In this document: positions 11,447-22,607 of the stretch, one piece after another | Numbering within the stretch: position 1 is the stretch's first letter | Layout of the letters: each line of letters begins with the position of its first letter | NCBI RefSeq assembly: GCF_021130785.1 | Contig: NC_060214.1 | Span: 107,048,001 to 107,112,000 of the forward strand | Origin: Homalodisca vitripennis | Taxonomy: Eukaryota; Arthropoda; Insecta; Hemiptera; Cicadellidae | Direction: 5' to 3' | Length of the DNA stretch: 64,000 nt | Position numbers and translations under genes: made by a program | The notes under the pieces: model-generated | What the model saw: the letters and a program-made list of their open reading frames with translations, nothing else | The model's database searches: none | Told to the model about the DNA's origin: nothing

Positions 11447-12578
11447 TATGAATAAAAATATTTATGAATTCGGTATTTATGAATTCGGTAAAGATAATGA
11501 ACTGAAATTTGGAAAATTACTTGCAGTCTCAAATCCAGAGAAAACTAATATTATATTAAATGAATATTATTATATGAAGTTTCAATATGGCGGGTGGTTG
11601 AACATAATTAATCTTAATGCCATAAAAGCGAATAAGATATTTATTAAAATAAACCGATACATTGGAACATTGAACGACCAAACAGAACGTAACGCAAATT
11701 TTCGTGTTCAGGCAGACAGACGGGCTGTCCTTTTAATTTTTTACTCTAATATCAATTAAAGCTCTTCTTCCTTGGACTAGAGGACCTTTTGTACCAAGTT
11801 TCAAGCTTCTATGGTCTTCCTATCAAGTGTTATCCTACGATTTTAAAGAGGACTAGTAGTGTCCGTACTAATTTATTGTGGGTTTTTTATAACATTATAA
11901 GAAACTTCATTTTGCTTGGACTATTCCTCGCTTGTAAGTCGCTATATTTCTTATAAATACAACTGAAGAGAGAATGTATCTTTAAATACCCTCAATTCAC
12001 CGCATGTACGGTGGTAATTTATTTTAGTAAATATTCACTGTTAGTAGAGGTAGATTACATAATATTCTCAATGTATATTCAGTATATTAGTTAAATATTT
12101 ATAGATCAAAAACTTTGGTATTTTACAGTTTTTCAACAATTGGAAGGCTAATAAGGCGTACGCAATATCCATATAATACATTTACATAGATAAGTCTAAT
12201 ATTTAATATAAAATAATTTTCTGATTAAAATGTAAGTGTTAGAAGTTTCAATATCCTTACCATATCAGCTTTAATTATAATCAGCTCACTACATCTTTTA
12301 ACTTAATCATGACCTTTTATTACTCATTAATGTGCATTTTATGTATTCGTGTAATAAAAGCTTATTTTAGAAATTTGCTGCAAAACTGCAATAAAATGTT
12401 TTTTGTTACAATATTGCTATGTGAATAATAACATAAACTCGACACTAAAATCATGGAACCCAGAATAGTAGGTATGTGTTTAATACCTAAAATGTGCATT
12501 TTAAAATTAATTTGGAATAATTTTGAATACGTGTTACCTTCAGAATACGCTTATAAAAAAGTAACTTTGACACAATTA

Positions 12579-12669
12579 CACTGGTCTGAATATGAGTTTG
12601 GCAACACTGGTCAAATATGAGTTTGGTCCAGAATATGAGTTTGGCAACACTGGTCTGAATATGAGTTCC
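12579..12669. repeat. 26-bp minisatellite, 3-4 degenerate copies
   Basis: Tandem units built on TTTGGCAACACTGG and TCTGAATATGAG, with one shortened unit. Confidence 0.85.
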
Positions 12670-13039
12670 TTTTTTTTATTTATTACGTCAGAGCCTGCAA
12701 TTAATAACTAAAAACTTTCGAATTTCGTCTCGATCAGTAATTAACGCAATACGAAAGTTGTTTTACTCTAAAATGTTTAATGAGTTGACGACATTTTCTG
12801 ACGATCGTAAGCCTAAGCTGTCGTAACTGGTTAAATACCCGAACTTTTAATTAATTAACGTCATTGTTATGGAAAATACATCTGCGTCCTTGTCAGTCGC
12901 ATAAATCGTGTATTTGTTGTATTTTGCTACTCGATATGAATTCACCATCAATTAAAATACAACACATAAACCACGGAACGAAAAGCAACTGATAAGTTGG
13001 TTGGATCTACTTAAACCGTGTCCTTTTACGTATATATCT

Positions 13040-13470
13040 GCGATAACTCTTGATTGAACGGTCAAAGATAATTTTAACATGATATGTATCTTAGTCCATG
13101 GAAGAACCGTATTTATTTTGGAATAAAGGGGTTAAGGCTAAACGTACCGACAAATGGTACGCAATTTATTCACTTGATGACAGCACCTCTGAGATCATAT
13201 TATACTTGTCTGTCTTTTTCTTACATCAGTTGCTTTTGGTCCAAGAAGAACCCAATTTACTTGTATTTTGGTACCAAAATGTTAAAGAACAGTCTGATCG
13301 TCTGTCTGTTCGTTTATACGATAATCCTTGATTGAAAGGTCTTACAGACTTCAATCGTAGGTTCCTCGTGGTGCAAAGAAGAAATCTATTGATGTTTGGG
13401 TCAAAGGGTTAAAGGGCACTCCGCACGTCTGTCTGCCCGCTTACGCTTAGGTGATAATTCTTGTGTTACT
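13040..13470. repeat. Degenerate ~140-bp repeat, three units (B counterpart about 39,785-40,230)
   Basis: The theme (CTTGATTGAA, a GGTCAAAG-like word, TCCATGG or TCCAAG, AAGAAGAA, ATTTTGG, GTCTGTCTG) recurs about every 130-145 bases. A related single unit lies at 62,240-62,365. Overlapping ORFs of 77-83 codons at 13,084-13,335 derive from the repeat. Confidence 0.5.
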
Positions 13471-16130
13471 TTCTGTCGGGTTCTTCTATAATCCATCGTA
13501 TTGGTTTATATATTTTAAACAAATTTGTCTAAGCTAACCCCAATATAATTTATGTGCTCTAACCTCCGGTGGTATATGACGCTTTAAATACCGAAAACGT
13601 AATTGAATCTATTATGAACTGTATGATATGTTTAGCATATATTGTGATAAATTAGCAGTAGTATACGCCAGAAAATAATTTATAAATATAAAACACAAAT
13701 ATATAATTATCGTCATATTTTATAAGACGCTGCATTTTTAAAACTAGGAAGGCATCTCGCAGTGAATTCGTTAATGAATGACAATTGCGTTGTAATAATT
13801 CAGCTACTTGTGGCTTTGATTACAGTAGTTAACACTGATTACGTGGAATAGTGACACAAACTACACGAGAGTGAATTATGCTGTAATAAAATACAAATGC
13901 ACTATCGTAAAGTAATTTGTCCCCTTGAAGGTTAGAACTTGTTTGTAGACAACCAGCCAGGTGACGGGAATGTGAATGTAAGTGTTCGCCTGTACGTGCC
14001 CTGATGATCAAGTGCTCTCTCAGGTGACATCTTGAATAGGTAAATGTTGATAAACTGTCCCAGCTGTCTGCAGAATGTAGCTGCCTAGTCAGTAGTGTGC
14101 TTCCAGCCGCATTTACATTCTACATGTTTTATGTTGTACTAAATGATTCCCTACATTATTATACGAGATCTAGTGACTGTTTTAGTTCTGTAAAACACCA
14201 TTAGATTTGTAGAAGTTTTTGTTGTGTATAAACATACAGAACACAAACTTAAGGGGCCACGGCAAGGCAAAAACGGGGAATGTAATATAAACGTTTCATG
14301 TAGTATATAAATGGCACACAACTGTTGTTCCTCTTTTTAATTTCAATAAATCTTCATTTGACGTCTTTTGTATCCAGAATCTCTTCAAACTGCCGTTGTT
14401 AAATCACAGAAAATATCGATATTTTTGCTATCTCTGTGACATTTTGTGGCTTTCTGTTACTATATATCAATTAAGGGCTGTTTTAGGATAGATGCCTTTA
14501 AATGAAACCAGAGAAAACTTCAGCTCGCAATCTATTAGAATGTGAACAACTCTATAAGATTGTTATAATATTTTGTTTTAGCTAAAAGCACTCGGTTTAT
14601 TTATTTCAAGTTTCAAATACTCTTTTATTCAATGACAATTCATGTGTTCTATAAGCACATTAGAACCAATTTATTCCTGAGGTAAGGAAATCTTGATATA
14701 AAGTGAAGTTTAAATTCTTTTATATAAAATATTCGTAGAGATTCATACTCTGATTTTTCTACATATTCAGTTGAATAGGCTTAACTGAAGTTCAACTGAA
14801 TATATCGCATAATTATCTACCTCAATGTTGTTAACTTCCTATATATATATAGTTTATTCCGCATTTACTTGTACCTAACTTTGTTAAGCATTATTGTAAT
14901 GACAAAATAATACATACAGTATTCACTTGTTGCTTCTGAAATATAGAGACTTTTCTTGGGGTAAATCGTAGTGTCAACCGATTTCTGAAGCTCAAAGTCT
15001 CTTGTTGTTAACGTTTACGATAAGTGTTTCAACTGTATTTTGAGATAAGTTTTTCAGTATTAGCTCGTATTATAATGTATGTAGGAATGAGGCTGTTTCA
15101 CATATGTTTTCATGTAATATAAAATGTTCACGTTCGAGATGTAGGCTATAAATATCTCTGTGTACGATAAAACTCACTCAGTCTGAATAGTAAAGCACCC
15201 ATACTTCAGTTCTTGTATCACATTAGTCCCGGGAATTTGAGCAGAATTGCAGTGGATCAAACCGCAACTTTTTTTTTTCGCAAAATCGATAAAGGAATTT
15301 TCCCCTGGAATAGAAATCGATCACACGCACTTTTTGTGGACTAATAAAGGAGGGTGGCGTAACAGTTAATAAAATTACACAATAGGTTTTTTACCATGCA
15401 TTATTGCATGTCAAATTTTTTTGTTATTTTTACATTTGATTATATAGTAGTTATTATTTCAACGCAAGGCATTGATGTAAAGAGACAAAAATTATGGCTT
15501 TCAAGTGATTGTCAGTTTGCTTATATCATCACCTATAAAAATACTTTCGCTACCCGCCCATGTCGATGCCCACCGAACATTTTGCTTTCTTAGGGAAACT
15601 TCTATTATCGAATTCATGAAAAACTAATTTATCCCATGTAAATTCTATTTCACTTCAAGGCTATTAAGACAAATAAGTTCTTACACAAATACGAGGGCTG
15701 ACTATTTTCTTTCGTTCTCTATTCATTCGCATTACTTTTTCTAAGACTAATATTAATTATAGTTATTTAACAGTACTCTAGACCGTCTACAACATACTGA
15801 AGAAATTGCTTGCCAAGGGATTGTGCGCTCTACTAGACATGTTGGTACATGCACACTGTTTTTGGTATTTAATCTGCATAGCGCCAATGTTAAATATTGC
15901 TTGGAGACTCACTGATGCATATCAACTGGAAATTTCCATACCGATTGTGTTAGCTGACATTGTCATGCGATGGATTCATCAGCTGTATATTCCCATGGAA
16001 ACACAACAGTGTGTTCTTGTTTATGAAGGGGATTGTTGAATTTGTTGGGATTTCCTGTAGTGTTTTGACAATCGGGTATATTTCTTAAAATATTCTGTCA
16101 TTGTAAAATTGATGGTTGTTATATTTATAT
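13471..16130. other. Non-coding stretch (B counterpart about 40,231-45,220, interrupted by the retrotransposon)
   Basis: No gene is visible. There are conserved patches at about 13,740-14,130 and 15,380-16,080. A hairpin with 13-base arms (ATATTCAGTTGAA and complement, 15-base loop) lies at 14,763-14,803 and is kept in unit B with 12-base arms at 41,449-41,489. Confidence 0.4.
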
Positions 16131-16362
16131 TTTTTTAAGGAGAGCCCGATTTCATTTTTTTTTAGTCTTATTCTGCCCGTCCTAATGGGCATTGGCCTGT
16201 GCATAAATCTTATGCAAGAGAATAAATAGGAGAATCGGCTTAGTAGATGGTCGGTGATATTGATAAAAAGTACTACAGTCCCAGACAAAATTGTTATAAT
16301 TTTAATCTGCGAAATCTGTAACTCAGACCCAAATTCAGACGTCTCGCACAGGTCATCGACTT
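16131..16362 (-). mobile_element. tRNA-derived SINE, copy 1 (unit A)
   Basis: On the minus strand a degenerate tRNA-like head (GTCTGAGTTACAGAT in the box B position) is followed by a body that matches the SINE at 18,533-18,752. It ends with ATCGGGCTCTCC and an A-rich tail (16,120-16,140 on the plus strand reads as T-rich). The 93-codon minus-strand ORF across it is incidental. Confidence 0.55.
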
Positions 16363-17414
16363 GCATATCTTTTCAAGACCAACTTGTGTGTATTTTATAG
16401 GGATACCTAACAATTATTATTTTTTTTTTTTTTGTATTGCGATACTTTTTTTCTGTTGGCTTTCTTTCTTTGTTTGACTGGCCTTTTTGTTTATTACTTT
16501 TTAAAATTTGATATAAATAGTTTGCGTTTTTATTTATAGAAATGGATTGTCCGAATTCTCATTTAGAAACGTTTTTCCTTGTGATGAAACAAAGATAAAA
16601 TGTTTACTGCTACTTACCGTTAATTTTGCAACTTACACTGGAAAAATATAATAAGAGCATTAAAACGTATTCAAACATTCTTATTTTATTGGCAGATTGA
16701 GAATTTCGACACCTCCGAGAAAAATTAACAATGTGACAGGCCATAAATATAACACAAACCCTATTTTCATGTTTCCCGCCCCACCCCTGTTTATGTTATT
16801 CGCTAAAGTGGATTCCTGTTTATTTGTATATAAATAAATTCCAAAAATCGCAATATCTTAAATTTACACAGAGCATCATCACTCATTTGACTAATTCTGG
16901 CGTAACCAGCAAGAACATTTTCCTCTTAATGGATGTATTTAAATTTTGATATATTCAAAAAATTGTAGAATCTTAAATCGAAACATAGAATCAGCTTTCA
17001 TTTCACTGGTTCCTTGTCTCGGAAAAACTTTCACTTCGTAGTTGATTTTTTTTTATAAATGGGTGAATAATTACATTGTAGAAATGGTTATAATGAACGT
17101 TTACCTAACAAGTTTTAATGACTCTTTTGCACTTGGAAAAAATACTCTTGAAAATGGAGCCTTGGAACGCAAAATTAAATGTATATCGACTTTTATATAT
17201 TAATCTGCATAGAATATTTTTCTAACGCTGTTATAATTTTAAATGTAATATTAAAAATTAAGGTCTAATGGTTTTTAAACTTTCTATCAAAATTTAATTG
17301 AGGTAATATTAAGGAGGCAGTGAGTAATGCATAGTGAAATATCATATTCTCCTTATTAGCCGTCAGGTTATAAATACTCTATAATCCTCTCATTCCACGA
17401 TTCCATGTTGTGGT

Positions 17415-17780
17415 CATTAATCAGGCGAAAGAAACATTAGACGATTAATGAACTCATTCCTGCACTGAAAGCTCTCATTAGTGGTAATGTGAAAGGACGA
17501 TTTAACGTTAAGGTTGGATAAAGAAACTACGTAATCACAATTAATGAACGTATAACCACACTAAATATCATCAACAATATTAAGGTTTATGAAAAGGACA
17601 ATTAGGACCGTAGAGTAATCACAATTAATGGACTCATTACCGCACTGGTCATTACGAAGCTGATGAGAAAGGACTGCGTGCAACATGGAATTAGGTAAAG
17701 AAGCGTTAGGTAATCACGGTAATGAACTTATTATCACACTGAATGCATTACTAAGTACAAATATTAGGTAAAGTAACAGA
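17415..17780. promoter_or_regulatory. Four-fold ATTA-rich degenerate repeat (B counterpart about 46,530-46,905)
   Basis: The word AATCACAATTAATGAAC-T-ATTACCGCACTG recurs in degenerate form with TTAATG at about 17,445, 17,541, 17,625 and 17,719 (spacing 96, 84, 94). Each repeat carries one or more ATTA/TAAT cores of the type bound by homeodomains, plus an AAAGGAC and TTAGG segment. Both units are almost identical here. It could be an enhancer or an old satellite. Confidence 0.4.
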
Positions 17781-17904
17781 ACAGGTTTTGGTGGATGGTT
17801 TAAAAAAAAAAAAAAATTATTTCAGTTATGTAGGTCTGACGATGTGTTCATTGAGCACGAAAAACCTCAAAAATTAAAAATTTGTAATTTATTGGAGTGT
17901 TTGA

Positions 17905-18081
17905 TCATATATTAAGCATGTAGTTTCCAATAAGAAGAAGCTGGTAAAATCTAAAATCTCTACGGTTAATGCTATTGAAGTACTCAAAGAAGCACTGGAG
18001 GTATTAAATAAGACAAATAAAATTGTAAACATCCCACATGGGCTTGACCTGCAGACATGGTCGTGTGTTAACAAAAAGTGA
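17905..18081 (+). CDS. Possible coding remnant, 58 codons, no start codon
   Basis: A stop-to-stop plus-strand frame reads like protein over its last 45 residues: a lysine-rich start, then an amphipathic stretch with AIEVLKEALEVLNK, then IPHGLDLQTW. It ends in a TGA at 18,079. It has no ATG, and I see no good 5' splice site before the stop, so it would have to be a terminal exon or a remnant of a mobile element. The copy in unit B (47,026-47,202) is identical at the DNA level, as is much of the surrounding non-coding sequence, so identity alone is not evidence of coding. I do not recognise the protein. Confidence 0.15.
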   Translation, partial: SYIKHVVSNKKKLVKSKISTVNAIEVLKEALEVLNKTNKIVNIPHGLDLQTWSCVNKK

Positions 18082-18156
18082 AGGTGGCGAATATGAGAAA
18101 GGCATTTATAATCGATTTTATTTATTTATAATGTTGACTTAAATATGTTTCTGTAG

Positions 18157-18304
18157 TAAATGCTGGAGGTTGTGTTGGAGATCTACATACTAGACAGAGA
18201 TATCATTTTAACGGAAGGGAAAAGGAAATATTAGCAAATTTAATAAGTAATTTTGTACTTAAAATAACAAGGTCTATCATACTGTCTGGGCCTAATCAAA
18301 AGAG
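18157..18304 (+). CDS. Candidate internal exon (unit A)
   Basis: A 3' splice-like tract ATGTTTCTGTAG ends at 18,156, and a strong 5' splice site AGAG|GTGAGC follows 18,304. The 148 bases between them have one open frame of 48 codons with a two-base overhang at each end. The predicted peptide starts NAGGCVGDLHTRQ and ends LSGPNQKR. The only difference from the unit B copy is a synonymous third-position change (AAG/AAA). The exon length is not a multiple of three. I do not recognise a domain. A chance open frame in a conserved tract is the main alternative. Confidence 0.25.
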
Positions 18305-18532
18305 GTGAGCCTGGACTCATCCTCAGATCTTGAGAGCAGTTCACTGGATTTACTATTTAAGGGATGTTTCCCCGGAGTTATATAGGTGTAAATTATTTAC
18401 TGGGAACATGTAAAACATTTTTAACAGGGATGATTTTAGCCTGTTTGTTTTGAGTTGTGAGACAGAATGTAACACTGATATTAAGTGTAACTTGGATTAA
18501 ATTAAAACAAATGTCATCAATCCCAAATTAAG

Positions 18533-18752
18533 CGTACTGTCTAAGAGAGACCGATCCCTTTTTAGCCGTATACTCTACGTCCTCATAGGTAACTGGCCTA
18601 TGCGAGGATCTTATCCAACAAAATAAAGAGTCGGTACTGTACAAGGTTGAAAGTACTGATAATAAAGTACAACGGTCGTAGACAGGATTTAACCTGCCCG
18701 GTCTCGAACTCATACCCTATGTCCGACGCCTTTGACTTTTCAGCCATCCAGT
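18533..18752 (-). mobile_element. tRNA-derived SINE, copy 2 (unit A)
   Basis: The minus-strand head has a box A-like TGGCTGAAAAGTC and a box B-like AGTTCGAGACC (18,700-18,710 on the plus strand) separated by about 24 bases. The order and wording resemble a Leu/Ser-type tRNA. The body aligns with copy 1 and ends near ATCGGTCTCTC. It is non-coding and would have been transcribed by Pol III. Confidence 0.65.
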
Positions 18753-18754
18753 GT

Positions 18755-20399
18755 CGCAATGCTTGATAATTCTTAGCCTTTGCAAACCACAAGTTATCAT
18801 CCTACGATTTATGACCTTGAAATTTAAATAAAAACCAATGTGTCACCGAAACCCTTTACAGATATTACTCAACTATGAAAAAACTGCACCAGTACTATTG
18901 AGAAATGAGGCAACAATTGGAAATTAAAAAGAAAAGAACTATGCATGTATGAAGTTCAGAATTTTGTTTCTGTGTACAGCATTTAGGTTACCAATTTCGG
19001 TTGAAATCTATTCAAACGCAGTGTTTGAATCTTATTCAAAAATAAGTGTTCAGGGGTAACCTCCCATTAGGGACGTTGAAATTTAATATACTTGCTGAAA
19101 GATCATACCTGTATGCATATTTTTTGCAGAAAGTTACAAATCTACCTAAAAGGAAATAAAATGTCCTTTATTTACAAAGAAAGAATTAGGGCAGCATACG
19201 AAAGTCATCACAAGGTGAAATTAGAAAATAAAATATATTAAAAGGAATTAATTACAATATGAAATAAATATGTAACTAAAAAAGAGGTATTGTATTTAAA
19301 AAAATAATCATCCATAATTCTAGCGTATAACTTATAATACGTCAAAAACTAAAACCTAATATTTGTATATTGTAAATTCAATAGAACTAAACTAATTCCC
19401 TTTAATCAACAAAACGTATTGCAAATCCAATAGGTTTCTATGTTGACTGGTAATAAACAACGTATGAGATCCGTGTGGAAAATCGAGGGTTTTTTTAATT
19501 AAAAACATCGTGCATCAGTGATCAGTCACTTCCATGATTAAACTTCATTAACCGGAACAGTGACTGTAATGAACCGTGGATACCAATTTATATTTACATT
19601 TGTTGATAGACAAAATGTGTTTAGTGTTTTACGATTGATTATAACGTTACTAAATCAAATAAAATTAGTGCTTTTCTTTAAATGGTGTAAGTCCTTCATC
19701 GATATGGACTTTAGTTGTCCCCCAGGTCTTCCCTTCAACGCTTTCTTTGTTAAGGACACAGTGGGAGTCCTTTTTTAATTTTTAATGAACATTTATTATT
19801 AAATTTACTTTATAATACCATTTCTGAAGACAGAAAAAATATAAACATATTTTATCGTTGTACGAGGAGTGATAGGTTTTTCAAACAGAATTTATAATAA
19901 ACCCAAAAATCTTTTGAACATAAGGTTAGAAATTCGTTATAGTATGTACATAAAAAATAACTGGATATAACGTTTTTATTTATTTTAAGTTTTAAAACCT
20001 TTATAAATTTGTTCAAAACGTGTAATTTCCTTGCAATTTATTTAATTAACAAAACAAATACGGTAAGTCATAAATGAATAAATACATGTAACTTTTTGAA
20101 GCTAACGTGTACTCGTGTACTGATATTTTTATCTCCTGCTAATATTCTTTTTGGGTCTTATTAAAAATTGCTTGTGTCTGTATTTCTCGTGGAGTGCTAA
20201 AAGATTTTTTATTTTTTTAATGTTTAGAGAAGTTGTATAAAAGGGTTATCAATTTTTAATGTTTAGAGAAGTGGTATAAAAGGGTTATAAATTAAATGAA
20301 AAAATTATTTTTCCAAAATAAAGCTTTATTTTACCACCATAAAAAATTGACCCCTTCTTTAGGCCTACTTCTAATCAATATCTGTTGAACCAATTCTTA
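18755..20399. other. Non-coding stretch (B counterpart about 47,881-49,188)
   Basis: Unit B has a 135-codon ORF here (47,879-48,286). Unit A breaks the same frame by a stop (AAATTAAAAAG) and a one-base insertion in GGGGTAACC. Nothing else suggests a gene. Identity between the units is very high up to about 19,980. Confidence 0.45.
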
Positions 20400-20690
20400 T
20401 ACATATAACGTAGCTATGGCAGAAAGGGTTGATTCAATTTAATTTAGAGTTTAGCACCAGTTCACTGTTTATTGCAGTGTCTGGTATCTGACGGTGTCTT
20501 AGACTTTGACTCCTAGACTCTGGGGTCATGTTTGTCTAAAGAGATCTAAGAAAAGTCGACAACGAAGATGTACTACGATGTGATAGACACGATCTCTAAG
20601 CACGGTGGAAAAATAAAAAGAAGGTGAACTGGAACTAAACCCAAAATTCGATTGAATTCACCCTTCCTACCATAGCTACGTTATGTGTAG
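20400..20690. mobile_element. Foldback element, family 1, with ~70-bp terminal inverted repeats (unit A)
   Basis: The left arm begins TACATATAACGTAGC, passes AAAGGGTT and reaches TTTAGCACCAGTTCA. The right arm is its complement, from GGTGAACTGGAACTAAAC to GCTACGTTATGTGTA. This copy shows both outer and inner parts of the inverted repeat and defines the family. The centre is non-coding. Confidence 0.7.
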
Positions 20691-22575
20691 AAAACTCGGT
20701 TGCTAATGAACTCGTCGAAGCTATATGTATATCCATGCTGAAATTAATCTTAGCTTCATTAGAGTGAACTTACGATTATAAAGTCTTCTCGTCCACTTAA
20801 CTTTAATTTGCCTCTGTACCAAGTTTAATCTCAATCTATTAAGAACTGTAGTAGTAATCGTGTTCAAAGTTATTACCTCAATGTTGTATACTACTTAAAA
20901 AGTTAACTGTACATCTTACGGGGAAGAAAAAAACGCGTAAACAAACATTTTTATAACTGATCTGAAAATTATAAAACACATTTTTGTTTAGCGCTATAAT
21001 GTATACATAACCATTATTTCCCAACTTTTACTGGCCAACTTCTTTTAATCTATGTTGGCAATTAGTCGAGTAAACATTTTTTCGAGTGCAAATGGCCGCC
21101 ATATAAGTGCGAGGGTTATGATCGGAGTTTTAGGGCACATCGTTTTGTTGTTGATTTGATGTATCAGTATATTGACACTGTTGGTACATACACAGAGATT
21201 AACTTCAACAAAGACAGGAGGACGATGACGTCATCATCGAAACAAAACTGAGTCAATCTCAGCTTTGATCATTAATTTCCCTAACAGTAACGTATCTAGG
21301 CACCGGGTATCTGATTAACCTATTAGTCCCCGAGTGGATGATGTAGCCCCAAGCTGGAGGTGGCACTAGGAGTGTAATGGGTGAGGTGGGGGTTTTGGTA
21401 CAGCTATCTCTTGATGACATAATGTTACAAACCATCTATCGCTCATACAACCGATATATCTGTTGGACCTATCGGTGCAATTATATCTGATGGGTATCTG
21501 AGCATAACTTTTTAATTCAGGGTTTATTTAAAAATACCTCCAACACCATGAAACAAATTCTACAAGCATGTTAAGAACTAAAACTTCCTTAAAAAATTAA
21601 TTTTCGGATGTATTTCGTTGAATAGCACCTTACATCTTAGTCTTTCCTATTGGCGCAGCCCTGTGGTTGTATTTCAAAGCCTTTTCAGTGAGCTAAACTA
21701 TTATTGATCCCTACAATAAATTTGGAATGCAAATTATACCGCTGTTACATAGTATCAAGAGTCTGGACAGTATAAGAGGGTGATGATGAGATAAATGTAA
21801 TAAAACAAATGTTCAAGGAAAAATAATGCAGTTGGTAATTACAGACACTTTATTGGCAATATCTTTAAATTAACGAAAATAACTTAATCGATCTTATCAA
21901 AAACACTAATTCACTATGCGTGGCTTGAACAAAGCTATGAACTATATTTAGAATAATCTCAAAATGTTCTTACTATATGATTTTTTTCTGTGGTTTAAGA
22001 ACAGTATAGAATATTTTCTTTCGTAATTTTTCTCTGTCAAATATCTATTCCTGGTTACTATCGCTTACAACTCGAGCTATCTCGAGAGATATCTACGTTG
22101 ACAATTAGGAATAATTTGTATTTTCGACCTCACGACGTATCGCAAGGTGCATGTTCAAACAAGCAGCTAACTGCGTACTATCTTGTTAAGTTGCGCAAAA
22201 CCGGGCCTAGTTCCAACTCCAGCCGTCAGATTGCAGCACCGATAAGGAAATTTTCGTTTTATGTCATTAAGGTTACTGAACGCCTAAACTTGTAGCAGAA
22301 ATTAGTTTACCTAACGGCTTACTTTAATCAGTTTTACTTGTACCAACATAACTAGTTATATTCACCAGTAAACTGGAATCCCGAGTCTCTTGAGGAAAAT
22401 GTCACTCTCTAGAGAGCCCCGCTATACTGCGATGAAATAGAGACTTATACGAGATTGAGTGGTAACGAGACTGAGTAATGGAAGGTTAGTTGGTTAACTG
22501 ATGCTGTGAGAGGGGAAGGGGCGGAGGGGAAGTGTTAGTTAATTACTCCATCGCTACAGAAAAATGTGTTAAAGC
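20691..22575. other. Conserved non-coding stretch (B counterpart about 49,479-51,400)
   Basis: Several blocks are nearly unchanged between units: about 21,040-21,330, 21,500-21,760 and 22,040-22,300. Shared ORFs of 60-90 codons across them carry mostly amino-acid-changing differences, and their upstream parts are out of frame between units. Confidence 0.4.
21220..21260. promoter_or_regulatory. CRE palindrome plus AP-1-like site
   Basis: GATGACGTCATC (21,224-21,235), a full CREB/ATF-type palindrome, lies 13 bases from TGAGTCA (21,249-21,255), an AP-1-type site. Both are exact in unit B (50,015-50,026 and 50,040-50,046). Confidence 0.4.
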
Positions 22576-22607
22576 AAGAAATGGCAAAAAGAGTTTTAAT
22601 TATAATA

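Larger units (their letters stand above)
10739..13040. other. Non-coding stretch with 87-codon minus-strand ORF (B counterpart about 37,584-39,785)
   Basis: A minus-strand ORF at 10,986-11,249 recurs at 37,827-38,090. Of about eight base changes between the copies only one is cleanly synonymous, and the strong 3' splice-like site upstream is out of frame with it. A protein gene is therefore not supported. A plus-strand ORF at 11,448-11,759 is not preserved in unit B. Unit A also has about 110 extra bases near 11,835-11,985. Confidence 0.4.

Noticed and set aside
11448..11759. 103-codon plus-strand ORF in unit A
   Set aside because: Its start lies in the templated hairpin insertion unique to A, and the frame is interrupted in B.
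13084..13335. Overlapping 77- and 83-codon ORFs repeated near 39.8 kb
   Set aside because: They lie in the ~140-bp degenerate repeat, overlap in two frames, and are not recognisable proteins.
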